A stretch of DNA of 64,000 bases, taken from assembly GCF_000422925.1 (NCBI RefSeq), contig NZ_AUGZ01000029.1, positions 1-64,000 of the forward strand. The letters run 5' to 3'. The position numbers and the translations under genes are program-made. This document shows positions 44,164 through 53,044 of the stretch, one piece after another. Each line of letters opens with the position of its first letter. Positions within the stretch are counted from its first letter, which is position 1. This stretch comes from Paludibacterium yongneupense DSM 18731 (GTDB lineage: Bacteria; Pseudomonadota; Gammaproteobacteria; Burkholderiales; Chromobacteriaceae). The notes beneath the pieces were generated by a model that made no database searches, was not told the DNA's origin, and was given only the letters and a program-made list of their open reading frames with translations.

Positions 44164-44844
44164 ATGAATACGAAGCTTACCAATCAGGACATCTATGACC
44201 ACATCTATGCGGCCATCAGCGAATGCCGCCTGTTGCCGGGCACCAAATTAAGCGAAGAAAAACTCGCCCAGACTTTTCACGCGAGCCGGACCCGTATCCG
44301 AGAAGTCCTGCTGCGCCTGAGTCAGGAGCTGATCGTCGAAACGCATCCCAACCGCGGAGCATTCGTATCCAGCCCCAAGGCGGAAGACATCAAGCAGGTC
44401 TTTGCCGTGCGCCGTGCGCTGGAGCGTGCGATCGCGGCCGAATTGTCCGGCCTTGACAGCAAGAGCAGCGTCGACACACTGCGCGGACACTTGCGCAAAG
44501 AGGCGACGGCCAGGCAGGACAACGACCACAGCGCCCTCGCCCGCCTGACCGGCGAATTTCATGTGCTATTGGCGGAGACCACCGGCAATCGTCTCTATGC
44601 CGAGAACCTGCGCCGGCTGGTCGCTCTCACCGGTTTGCTCATCGCCCAGTACTCCGACGGCAGCAACCGCGCCTGCCCGGAGGACGAGCACTCAGACATC
44701 GTGCACGCGATCGAGCAAGGCGACGCGAGCCGGGCCGAGCAACTGATGCTTGAACATCTGAACCATGTACAGTCCGGCATCCAGCCCCCGGTGGAGCTCC
44801 CGGCCGAAGTCGATTTCCGGCAGATATTCGGGCTAGCGGATTAA
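44164..44844 (+). CDS. GntR-family (FCD domain) regulator
   Basis: A 226-residue regulator: N-terminal winged helix (about 1-70; IYDHIYAAISECRLLPGTKLSEEKLAQTFHASRTRIREVLLRL) and helical FCD effector domain (about 80-210). It is the last gene of the transporter operon, 19 bases after livF, and probably represses it in the absence of substrate. The ATG at 44164 gives a normal domain start; an upstream TTG is less likely. Operator-like palindromes stand upstream of the first transporter gene. Confidence 0.88.
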   Translation: MNTKLTNQDIYDHIYAAISECRLLPGTKLSEEKLAQTFHASRTRIREVLLRLSQELIVETHPNRGAFVSSPKAEDIKQVFAVRRALERAIAAELSGLDSKSSVDTLRGHLRKEATARQDNDHSALARLTGEFHVLLAETTGNRLYAENLRRLVALTGLLIAQYSDGSNRACPEDEHSDIVHAIEQGDASRAEQLMLEHLNHVQSGIQPPVELPAEVDFRQIFGLAD

Positions 44845-44899
44845 GCGCCGGTCGCCGTCGCTCTGACATGACGCCCCCGGCTGCCGTATCATCGTAGCC

Positions 44900-45811
44900 A
44901 TGAGTCATTTGATCGCCCCGCTGCCGCTTCGCGATGGCCTGTCCCCCAGCCACTTGCACCTGCCGCCAGGGCAGTGGCCTTCGCTGCTGTCCTTTTTGCT
45001 GCACCGGTTTCCGCACGTGGCCGAACACGCCTGGCGCACCCGTCTCGCCAGCGGTCAGGTGTTCGATCACGCAGGCCAACCGTTCCAGCTCGACAGTCCC
45101 TATCCGGCCAGACAGCGCATCTGGTACTACCGGGAAGTGGAAACGGAAACCGCGATCCCCTTCGACTCGCCGGTACTTTACCGCGACGAGCGACTGGTCG
45201 TGGCCGACAAACCGCACTTCCTGGCCTGCATGCCCGGCGGACGCCATGTCCACGAAACCCTGCTCACCCGTTTGCGCATTTCGCTATCGCTGCCGGAACT
45301 GACCCCCATCCACCGCCTTGACCGCGAGACGGCAGGAGTGATCCTGTTCTGCACCCGACACGACGATCGCGGCGCCTATCAGACCCTGTTTCAAAGACAT
45401 GAGGTCGGCAAGGAATATGAGGCGATCGCCGGCTTCCACCCAGGGATACTTCTGCCGACGGTCCGCCGCAGCCGCTTGCAGGAAGGCGAGACCGGCTTCC
45501 TCATGTGCGAAGTCCCCGGCGAGCCCAATAGCGAAACGCGGATCGAACTGATGGAACGCTGCGGCGAGTTCGCGCGCTACCGGCTCACGCCGCTGACCGG
45601 CAAGAAACACCAGCTGCGCGCGCATATGGCCGCGATGGGAATAGCCATCCACGGCGACCCCTGGTATCCCGAGAGGATGCCCGACAAGGCCGTCGACGAC
45701 TTCTCCAGCCATCTGCTCTTGCTCGCGCGCTCCATCTCCTTCACCGACCCCTTCGACGGTAGCGCGCGCTGCTACCGCAGCGCGCGCACGCTGGACTGGC
45801 CCGCCCGTTGA
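44900..45811 (+). CDS. RluA-family RNA pseudouridine synthase
   Basis: A 303-residue enzyme that isomerises uridine in RNA. The active-site motif HRLDRETAGVILF carries the catalytic Asp; other family pieces are VLYRDERLVVADKPHFLACMPGG and TPLTGKKHQLRAHMAAMGIAIHGD. The N-terminal 85 residues are a family-variable region. Whether it modifies rRNA or tRNA cannot be told here. It stands alone, 55 bases after the regulator and convergent with the next gene. Confidence 0.88.
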   Translation: MSHLIAPLPLRDGLSPSHLHLPPGQWPSLLSFLLHRFPHVAEHAWRTRLASGQVFDHAGQPFQLDSPYPARQRIWYYREVETETAIPFDSPVLYRDERLVVADKPHFLACMPGGRHVHETLLTRLRISLSLPELTPIHRLDRETAGVILFCTRHDDRGAYQTLFQRHEVGKEYEAIAGFHPGILLPTVRRSRLQEGETGFLMCEVPGEPNSETRIELMERCGEFARYRLTPLTGKKHQLRAHMAAMGIAIHGDPWYPERMPDKAVDDFSSHLLLLARSISFTDPFDGSARCYRSARTLDWPAR

Positions 45812-45833
45812 AGCATCGCTTGCCCGTCTCTCT

Positions 45834-47021
45834 TCAATCCAGCGCCCGCTCCAGGTCCGCGATCAGATCTTCGGGCGCCTCCAGTCCCACCGACAGGCGA
45901 AAGGTGCCGTCTCCGGTCCAGGCGCGGTAATTCTCGGCATCTCGCCCCTCAAGCCCGAACGAGGAGCGGATGATGTCATCGCTCGGCACATAGCACAGCA
46001 GACTCCGCGTTTTTCCCAGCGATACGGCATAAGAAAAGACCTCGACGCGCTCTGCCAGTTGCCGCGCAAGAGCGGCGCCATTCTTGGCGCTAAAAGAGAC
46101 CATGCCCGAGAAATTACGCATCTGGCGCCGTGCGAGCTCATGCTGCGGATGCGAAGCCAGGCCGGGCCAGTAGGTCTGTTCGACGCGCGGATGTGCGGCG
46201 AGAAACGCGGCGACAGCGCCGGCATTGGCTTCGTGCGCCTTCATGCGCAAGGGCAATGTTTCCATGCCGCGCAGAATCAACCAGGCGGCAAAGGGGTTCA
46301 GGGTTGCACCGAAATGGATCAAACCCTCTTTCTGAATCGCGTCGAGGTCGGCCTTGCGCCCGATGATGGCCCCGCCCAGGGCATCGCTATGGCCACCGAT
46401 GTACTTGGTCAGCGAATGGACGACAAAATCGGCGCCCAGCGCCAGCGGCGTCGTCGCGACCGGCGTGGCCATGGTGGAATCGACCGAGCACTCGACGCCG
46501 TTGGCATGGGCCAGTGCGGCGATGGCCGCGATATCGGACAACTTCAGGATGGGATTGGCCGGCGTCTCGATATGAATCAGCCGGGTTTCCGGTCGCAGCG
46601 CCGCTTCGATGGCAGCGAGATCCGAGGTATCGACCGCCGTGGAGCGGATTCCGTACTTGGGCAGGATGTCCCGCGCCAGTTCGGCTACGCCGGCATAGCA
46701 GACGTTGGAAACAATCACATGATCGCCGCAACGCAAGCGGTTCAGAAACAGGCTGGAAATCGCGGCCATGCCGCTGGAGAAGGTCAGCCCCGCCTCTCCG
46801 CCTTCCAGCGCCGCCAGACGCTCCGCCAGCAGATCCGTGGTCGGATTGCTCCAGCGCGTATAGAAATACGGGGCTTGGTCGCCAAGATCGTTGGCCGAGA
46901 AACCCACCGCATCGGGATGGCTGTAGAAACTGGTTGCCGGCGACAGAATATTAAGGACCGGGTCGCCGACCGCCGAATGGCTCGCTCCCGCATGAATGGC
47001 CCGAGTTTCCAATCTACTCAC
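45834..47021 (-). CDS. Cys/Met-metabolism PLP-dependent enzyme (cystathionine/methionine gamma-lyase-like)
   Basis: A 395-residue trans-sulfuration family enzyme. Family features: ETRAIHAG start, YTRWSNPTTDLLAERLAALEGGEAGLTFSSGMAAI, ETPANPILKLSDI, PLP-binding Lys in HSLTKYIGGHSDALGG and the C-terminal RSLLCYVPSD and FRLSVGLEAPEDLI. The GTG at 47021 is preferred because GGAGAG lies 6 bases upstream and the protein then starts MSRLETRAIHAG; ATG 47039 is an alternative. The reaction (gamma-synthase, beta- or gamma-lyase) cannot be fixed by eye. Confidence 0.87.
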   Translation of the reverse strand: MSRLETRAIHAGASHSAVGDPVLNILSPATSFYSHPDAVGFSANDLGDQAPYFYTRWSNPTTDLLAERLAALEGGEAGLTFSSGMAAISSLFLNRLRCGDHVIVSNVCYAGVAELARDILPKYGIRSTAVDTSDLAAIEAALRPETRLIHIETPANPILKLSDIAAIAALAHANGVECSVDSTMATPVATTPLALGADFVVHSLTKYIGGHSDALGGAIIGRKADLDAIQKEGLIHFGATLNPFAAWLILRGMETLPLRMKAHEANAGAVAAFLAAHPRVEQTYWPGLASHPQHELARRQMRNFSGMVSFSAKNGAALARQLAERVEVFSYAVSLGKTRSLLCYVPSDDIIRSSFGLEGRDAENYRAWTGDGTFRLSVGLEAPEDLIADLERALD

Positions 47022-47306
47022 TTCACTCTCCCAAAACATGATTGCCAAGCACAGAAACAGGCAAGGATCGCGCCTGCCCTTGCGATCGAAGCGCGCCGGA
47101 GGGAACCGCCCAGGTTCCATGCTAAACGATTAGCCAGGCAGAAAGCCAGAATGCCGCCATCGCCGACAACGCTGGCGCCCCCGTCGCGATTGGCCCTGGA
47201 CGCGCGCGCGCAAATGGCCCTTGCCCGGCCCGGCCCCGGCGGACACAATGAAAAACACGGCTGTTCGCGTCGTACGCGCCGCCCTGTCCACCGCAAAGGA
47301 TGCCCC

Positions 47307-47939
47307 ATGTACTGCCCGTCTCTGTTTCGCGAAAGCCGGCTGCCCTCGCTGCATGCCTTGATGCGCGCCCATCCGCTGGCCATGATGATTACGGCCGGAG
47401 ACGAAGGTCTGATGGCCAATCTGCTGCCGTTCACGCTATGCGAAACGGGCGGGTACGGTACCTTGCGCGCGCACATCGCCAAGGGAAACACGCAACTGAA
47501 GGCGCTCGCAGCGGGCTCGGAAGTGCTCGTCGTCTTCCAGGGCCCCGAAAGCTACATCCCTCCCTCCTGGTATCCGTCCAAGGCCAGGCACGGCAAAGTG
47601 GTGCCGACCTGGAACTATGCCGTCGTCCAGGCACGGGGTACCCCGCGCCTGATCGACGATGCCGTCTGGCTGCGAGCGCAAGTCGAAGCGCTGACTGCCA
47701 GCCAGGAGGGAGCCCGGCCGGAACCATGGCAGGTGTCGGACGCACCCGACACCTATGTCGCAACCCTGATGCACGGCATCGTAGGGCTGGAAATCCCGAT
47801 CTCCCGCCTGGAAGGCAAGAGCAAGCTCAGCCAGAACCGCAACGAAGAAGACCGGCAAGGCGTGCAGGACGGACTGCGGCGGGAAGGTGTAAACGATGAG
47901 ATGGTGCGGATGCTAGCCCGACTGCCGAAGCCGGATTGA
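47307..47939 (+). CDS. PaiB-like FMN-binding protein
   Basis: A 210-residue protein of the PaiB (FMN-binding split-barrel) family, opening MYCPSLFRESRLPSLHALMRAHPLAMMITAG, with YIPPSWYPSKARHGKVVPTWNYAVVQARG and the C-terminal LEGKSKLSQNR. In Bacillus PaiB is a negative regulator of protease and sporulation genes; in proteobacteria its role is unsettled. ATG 47307 has AAAGGA upstream; the long open frame extending upstream to 46059 is antisense to the PLP enzyme. Confidence 0.9.
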   Translation: MYCPSLFRESRLPSLHALMRAHPLAMMITAGDEGLMANLLPFTLCETGGYGTLRAHIAKGNTQLKALAAGSEVLVVFQGPESYIPPSWYPSKARHGKVVPTWNYAVVQARGTPRLIDDAVWLRAQVEALTASQEGARPEPWQVSDAPDTYVATLMHGIVGLEIPISRLEGKSKLSQNRNEEDRQGVQDGLRREGVNDEMVRMLARLPKPD

Positions 47940-48144
47940 GTTGCCCCCGGGCGACGAGCGGTCCGATGGAAGCCATTCCCTCCGCCCAGATTGTACTCAC
48001 AAGAACAAATTGCTTTGCTCCCGCATGAAGTTCATGCTAGCTTGATGTTGTTGCACCGCAACAGACATTCCTTTCTTCTCGCCGTCCTTGTCACACCCCG
48101 AGATCTGCCAGTGCTGCTTCACCCTTCAGGGAGAATCATTACTC

Positions 48145-48885
48145 ATGGATATCAGCAAAGTGCGCGAGCAGGCATTCGCAATGCCACTCACCAGCCCGGC
48201 CTTCCCTATGGGCCCCTACCGCTTCACCAACCGCGAATTCTTCATCATCACCTATCGCACCGACCCGGAGGCCTTGCGCGCCGTGGTGCCCGAACCACTG
48301 CAAGTCAGAGCCCCGCTGGTGCACTACGAGTTCATCCGCATGCCCGACTCGACCGGTTTCGGGGACTATACCGAGAGCGGACAGGTCATCCCCGTCACTT
48401 TCCGCGGTATCCCTGGCAGCTACACCCACGCCATGTATCTGAATGACCACCCCGCCATAGCCGGAGGGCGCGAACTATGGGGATTTCCGAAAAAGCTCGC
48501 GACGCCGCGCCTGCAGGTGAGCCTGGACACGCTGATAGGCGAGCTCGACTACGGCCCGCTGCGCATCGTCACCGCCACCATGGGCTATAAGCACGTCGCG
48601 CTCGACTCGGCCGCCACCGCCGCACAGCTGGCCGACACACCCAATTTTCTGCTGAAAATCATCCCGCATGTCGATGGCACGCCGCGAATCTGCGAACTGG
48701 TGCGCTATCACCTGCAGGATGTCACGGTCAAAGGCGCGTGGACCGGACCGGCAGCACTGGCGCTGTATCCGCACGCGCTGGCGCCGGTGGCCGACTTGCC
48801 GGTACTGGAAGTGGTCGAAGCGCGCCACATTGTCGCTGACCTGACACTGGGCCTCGGCGAAGTCGTTTTCGACTATCTGAACTGA
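48145..48885 (+). CDS. adc: Acetoacetate decarboxylase
   Basis: A 246-residue enzyme converting acetoacetate to acetone and CO2. The Schiff-base lysine pair is in [12 protein letters not shown], and [16 protein letters not shown] and [25 protein letters not shown] are family phrases. The ATG at 48145 follows CAGGGAGAATC. First gene of an operon with 3-hydroxybutyrate dehydrogenase 12 bases downstream and a patatin fusion, a common ketone-body/PHB arrangement in betaproteobacteria. Confidence 0.93.
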   Translation: MDISKVREQAFAMPLTSPAFPMGPYRFTNREFFIITYRTDPEALRAVVPEPLQVRAPLVHYEFIRMPDSTGFGDYTESGQVIPVTFRGIPGSYTHAMYLNDHPAIAGGRELWGFPKKLATPRLQVSLDTLIGELDYGPLRIVTATMGYKHVALDSAATAAQLADTPNFLLKIIPHVDGTPRICELVRYHLQDVTVKGAWTGPAALALYPHALAPVADLPVLEVVEARHIVADLTLGLGEVVFDYLN

Positions 48886-48897
48886 CAGGAGAACATC

Positions 48898-49680
48898 ATG
48901 CAACTGACAGGTAAAGTCGCCCTGATCACGGGCGCCGCAAGCGGCATCGGAAAAGAGATCGCCCTCGTCTACGCACGAGCCGGCGCGGCCGTCGCCATCG
49001 CCGACATCAATCTGTCCGCGGCGCAGAAAACGGCGGACGAGATCAAGGCCGCCGGCGGCAAGGCGCTTGGCGTGGCCATGGACGTCACCGACGAGGACGC
49101 GGTCAACAACGGCACCCGGGCCGTGGTCGAGGCCTTCGGCCAGCTCGACATCCTGGTGTCGAATGCCGGCATCCAGATAGTCAATCCCATTGTCGACTAC
49201 AGCTATGCCGACTGGAAAAAAATGCAGGCCATCCATGTGGACGGCGCCTTTCTCACCACCAAGGCCGCGCTGCAATACATGTATAAAGACGACCATGGCG
49301 GCACGGTAATCTATATGGGCTCGGTGCATTCGCACGAAGCTTCGCCGTTGAAATCCGCCTACGTCGCAGCCAAACATGCCCTACTGGGACTCGCACGGGT
49401 GCTGGCCAAAGAAGGCGCCGCGCACAATGTGCGCTCGCATGTCATCTGCCCAGGCTTCGTGCGCACGCCGCTGGTCGACAAACAGATTCCGGAACAGGCG
49501 CACGAACTTGGCATCAGCGAGCAGGAGGTGATCAAGAACGTGATGCTAGGACATACGGTCGACGGAATTTTCACCACCGTGGAGGATGTCGCCCAAACGG
49601 CCTTGTTCCTGGCCGCCTTCCCCAGTTCGGCGCTGACCGGACAGTCCTTCATCGTGAGCCATGGCTGGCATATGCAATGA
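48898..49680 (+). CDS. bdhA: D-3-hydroxybutyrate dehydrogenase (SDR)
   Basis: A 260-residue short-chain dehydrogenase oxidising D-3-hydroxybutyrate to acetoacetate with NAD. The Rossmann [12 protein letters not shown] motif, NAG, catalytic Ser in YMGSVHS and YVAAK are in place; [25 protein letters not shown] is typical of BdhA. CAGGAGAA precedes the ATG. Its product is the substrate of the preceding gene. Confidence 0.92.
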   Translation: MQLTGKVALITGAASGIGKEIALVYARAGAAVAIADINLSAAQKTADEIKAAGGKALGVAMDVTDEDAVNNGTRAVVEAFGQLDILVSNAGIQIVNPIVDYSYADWKKMQAIHVDGAFLTTKAALQYMYKDDHGGTVIYMGSVHSHEASPLKSAYVAAKHALLGLARVLAKEGAAHNVRSHVICPGFVRTPLVDKQIPEQAHELGISEQEVIKNVMLGHTVDGIFTTVEDVAQTALFLAAFPSSALTGQSFIVSHGWHMQ

Positions 49681-49757
49681 GCCGGAGCCCGGGCTCCGGC
49701 ACCGCGGCGACAAGGCGGCGCGGTGCCGGAACGACGATCACCAGCAGAGAATCCGAT

Positions 49758-52016
49758 ATGACCGCTTACTATGATTTTGTCGTCATCGGCGGCGGGCTGG
49801 CCGGCGCCACGGCAGTTGAAACACTGCGCGCAGAAGGGGGCGAGGGAAGCATCCTTCTGCTGTGCGCCGAAGCACAGCTCCCCTACCACCGCCCGCCACT
49901 GTCCAAAAGCTTCATCACCGCCAGCCAGTCCCCGGCGCCACCGCTCATTCTCGAAGCGGACACATACCGCAAGCTGGCGATCGACGTCTGGCTCGACGCC
50001 CGCGTCACGAAGGTGGACACCGGACAACACACCGTATGCACCGAAACGCGCGGCGACATCCGTTACCGACAGTTGTTGATCGCCAGCGGCGCTTCGCCGC
50101 GCCACCTGCCCCTGCCCGGTGCCGACCTTGCCGGCATCCATTATCTGCGTACGCTGGAAGACAGCGCGGCCATCCGCCAAAGTCTGGGCAAAGCCCGCCG
50201 AGCCGTCGTGATCGGCGGCAGCTTCATCGGCCTGGAAGCGGCCGCCTCGCTGCGCGAGAAGGGGCTCGCCGTCACCCTGATAGAATGCGACCGCATGCTC
50301 AATAAACTCGATGCCCCAGAGATATCGGCCTTTTTCGAGCACGGCTTCACAGAGCGGGGGGTAAACGTCGTGACCGGCGACATGCCGGCCGCCTTTCACG
50401 GCCACAGCCGCGTCGAGGCGGTCGTGACCCGCAGCGGAGCCAGCCATCCCTGCGATATCGTGATCATCGGGGCAGGAGTCAACCCGGAGACCGGCTTCCT
50501 GCAAGGCAGCGGCCTCGATCTCGACGACGGCATCCGTGTCGACCGCTTTTTGCAAACCTCGCAAGCCGGTGTGTTCGCCGCCGGCGATGTCGCCAATTAC
50601 TTCGATCCGGTATTCAAGCGCCGACGCCGCGTCGAACACTGGGACCATGCCATCAAACAGGGGCGGCTGGCCGCGCGCAATATGCTCGGCCGCCGCCAGC
50701 CCTATAACGAGGTCACCCTGTTCTACAGCGAGATGTTCGACCTGAGTTTCAATATGCTCGGTCGATTCGAGCAAGGCGATGAAAAAATCGACCGCGGCTC
50801 GCTGCAGAACCTCTCCTTTGCTTCGTTCTACCTGCGCAACGACATCCCGCAAGCGCTGTTCTCGCTCGGGCGACCGACGGAAGAAACCAAAGTCGCCGAA
50901 AGCCTGATCAAAAACCGGGTCAACCTGAGCGCCAGAAAGCCGCAGCTCTCCGACCCTGGCAACACGCTGCGCGCAATCCCGAGCCAGACGATCTACATCC
51001 TGCAGGGCGGCGGCGCGTTTGGCAGCTTCGAATACGGTGCGGTCAAGGCGCTGGAAGAAGCGGGCATTCGCCCGGATGTCGTTGCTGGCGTCTCGATCGG
51101 TGCGTTCAACAGCGCCATCATCGCCAGCAACCCCGGCCATGCCGCCGCGGCACTGGAAGGATTCTGGAACGAGCTGGCCACCGACTCGATCGGGTTAGCG
51201 GATGAGAACCTGCGCCGGATGGTCGCCTGCGGACAGATCGCATTATTCGGCGTCTCCTCGTTTTTCCGACCGCGCTGGCTGATGCCGGCGTTGAGTCCCG
51301 AGCAGATGCCGAACCGCTGGAACAGCCTCTACGACACGAGCCCGGCGATAGCACTGCTGCAGAAATATGTCGACTTCGACGCCTTGAAATCCAGCCCCAT
51401 CCGGCTCCTGGTCAGTGCCGTCGATATCGAGACCAGCGAGCTGGTCGTCTTCGACAGCTATAGCGACGATCTGACGCCGCAGCACATCATCGCCAGCGGA
51501 AGCCTGCCGCCCGGCTTCCCGTGGACCACCATCGAAGGCCGGCATTACTGGGATGGCGGCATCGTCAGCAACTCGCCGCTGCAAGGCGTGCTCGAGCGCT
51601 GCGGTTCGTCAGGCAAACGCGTCTTCATCATCGACCTGTTCCCCGGCAAGCGACATGTCCTGCCCGCCAATCTGGGCGAAGTCATGGCCAGACAGAGCGA
51701 GATTCTGTACTCGGAACGCATCCACAGCGACATCCTCAGGCGCGATCTGGTGCGCGACTTCAGAAAACTAGTCGAGGAAATCGCCGCAGAATTGCCTGCC
51801 GCCAGCCTCGAACGGCTCCGGCATCGACCACGCTATGTCGAGATGATGGGCGAAGACATGCCACTGACGATAACCCGCATCGTTCGCGAAGACAGCGAAG
51901 GCGAGCCCTCATCCAAGGACTACGATTTTTCGCGGCAGACCCTGAGCCGGCTGTTCGAGTCGGGTTATACGACGACGCAGCAGGTGTTGCAGAAACGGAT
52001 GGACGACGCGCTCTGA
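49758..52016 (+). CDS. Fusion of an FAD/NAD(P) oxidoreductase and a patatin-like phospholipase
   Basis: A 752-residue two-part protein. Residues 1 to about 400 form a pyridine-nucleotide-disulfide oxidoreductase of the ferredoxin/rubredoxin-reductase type: FAD motif VVIGGGLAGATA at 8-19, NAD motif VVIGGSFIGLEAA near 155, and FAAGDVANYFDP. Residues about 415-740 form a patatin-like serine lipase: QGGGAFGSFEYGAVKAL, nucleophile Ser446 in GVSIGAFNS and catalytic Asp599 in DGGIVSN; the tail resembles the DUF3734 domain that follows patatin domains beside bdhA. Both active sites look intact. It begins at ATG 49758, 77 bases after bdhA and probably in the same operon. No frame break lies between halves. 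The coupling of redox and lipase functions is not known to me. Confidence 0.88.
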   Translation: MTAYYDFVVIGGGLAGATAVETLRAEGGEGSILLLCAEAQLPYHRPPLSKSFITASQSPAPPLILEADTYRKLAIDVWLDARVTKVDTGQHTVCTETRGDIRYRQLLIASGASPRHLPLPGADLAGIHYLRTLEDSAAIRQSLGKARRAVVIGGSFIGLEAAASLREKGLAVTLIECDRMLNKLDAPEISAFFEHGFTERGVNVVTGDMPAAFHGHSRVEAVVTRSGASHPCDIVIIGAGVNPETGFLQGSGLDLDDGIRVDRFLQTSQAGVFAAGDVANYFDPVFKRRRRVEHWDHAIKQGRLAARNMLGRRQPYNEVTLFYSEMFDLSFNMLGRFEQGDEKIDRGSLQNLSFASFYLRNDIPQALFSLGRPTEETKVAESLIKNRVNLSARKPQLSDPGNTLRAIPSQTIYILQGGGAFGSFEYGAVKALEEAGIRPDVVAGVSIGAFNSAIIASNPGHAAAALEGFWNELATDSIGLADENLRRMVACGQIALFGVSSFFRPRWLMPALSPEQMPNRWNSLYDTSPAIALLQKYVDFDALKSSPIRLLVSAVDIETSELVVFDSYSDDLTPQHIIASGSLPPGFPWTTIEGRHYWDGGIVSNSPLQGVLERCGSSGKRVFIIDLFPGKRHVLPANLGEVMARQSEILYSERIHSDILRRDLVRDFRKLVEEIAAELPAASLERLRHRPRYVEMMGEDMPLTITRIVREDSEGEPSSKDYDFSRQTLSRLFESGYTTTQQVLQKRMDDAL

Positions 52017-52486
52017 AACAGCAGGCACCGGGCTCGGGATGGCGGATCGCACGCCGGACGCCGTCCCCGGTTTTCCGGGCGCGACGACCGGATGAAGTGG
52101 GCTTCAAGGCGGTGCCGGGCATGCCATCTCCATGGCAGGCATAGAGGGCGCAGCGCGTGAACTTCCGGCCGGTTCACCCTTGCCAGCGTTCTGACACGTC
52201 GGCTCCAACCCCGCTCCCGCTTCGCCCATCGTCGTGCGCTCCCTCTCCCGCCTCTCCCGCCCGTCGTTCCCCGAATGCGCAGACTCCACGGCCCGCAAGG
52301 AAAGCGGGGGCGGCATCCGCACGAATCGAAATAGATGATCCATCATTTGAAATCATGCCGGTTTTAATATTGACTGAAGACTGGTCCCGCGACTACAGAT
52401 AAGCTCTCGACACGGCGGCAATTCGGCTGAACGCGCGTCGCAGCAAATGGATACAAAATAACGGGGACCACCAACCAGGGGAATTC
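52017..52486. other. 470-base intergenic region, possible promoter only
   Basis: No frame here resembles a known family. The left half is GC-rich; the right half contains a possible sigma-70 promoter beginning with TTGACT near 52370 and a purine-rich ribosome site (AGGGGAATTC) just before the next gene. No flagellar-type GCCGATAA box was found. Confidence 0.4.
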
Positions 52487-53044
52487 ATGGCAGAACACAT
52501 CAGAACAGACAGCGAGCGGGAGGTTTTCCTGGGTCCGGATGAGCTGATCATCACCAAAACAGACCCGACAGGGCATATCACCTACGCCAACCGTGTTTTC
52601 ATGCGCCTTGTCGACTATTCGGAAAAACAACTGCTGGGCCGCCCCCACAACATCATCCGCCATCCCGATATGCCGCGCGGCGCCTTCCGTCTCATGTGGA
52701 AAACGTTGCAGGCCGGCAACGAATTCTTCGCCGTGGTCAAAAACTACACCGCCAGCCGCAGCTACTACTGGGTGCTTGCCAACATCACACCCGATACCGA
52801 CATCAACGGCAGGCTGCAAGGCTATTTTTCGGTCCGCCGCCAGGCCGGGCGCAGCGCCGTCGAGACGATAAAACCGGTCTACGCCGAGATGCTGCGCATA
52901 GAGCAGGCGACGGACAAGGCAAGCGCACCGGACGCCTCCATGAACTGGCTCTTGCAACAGCTGGCCGGGCAAGGCAGCGACTACGAAAGCTTCATACTCA
53001 AGCTCTACGCCGGGCAGGATCTACAGCAGGAGGCAGAATCATGA
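52487..53044 (+). CDS. PAS-domain aerotaxis sensor protein (Aer N-terminal half)
   Basis: A 185-residue soluble protein with one PAS domain of the Aer type: [39 protein letters not shown] and [11 protein letters not shown]. In Aer such a domain binds FAD and senses redox state. The remaining 60 residues are a helical linker. No receptor signalling domain follows in the same frame; instead the next gene begins in an ATGA overlap. RBS AGGGGAATTC precedes the ATG. Confidence 0.88.
   Translation: MAEHIRTDSEREVFLGPDELIITKTDPTGHITYANRVFMRLVDYSEKQLLGRPHNIIRHPDMPRGAFRLMWKTLQAGNEFFAVVKNYTASRSYYWVLANITPDTDINGRLQGYFSVRRQAGRSAVETIKPVYAEMLRIEQATDKASAPDASMNWLLQQLAGQGSDYESFILKLYAGQDLQQEAES

Noticed and set aside
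46059-47306. Upstream extension of the PaiB-like frame
   Set aside because: This part is antisense to the PLP enzyme; homology and ribosome site place the PaiB start at 47307.
49359-51140. Minus-strand open frame of 593 codons
   Set aside because: It is antisense to bdhA and the FAD-patatin fusion, both of which show clear families; the translated antisense has no recognisable domain and reflects high GC codon structure.
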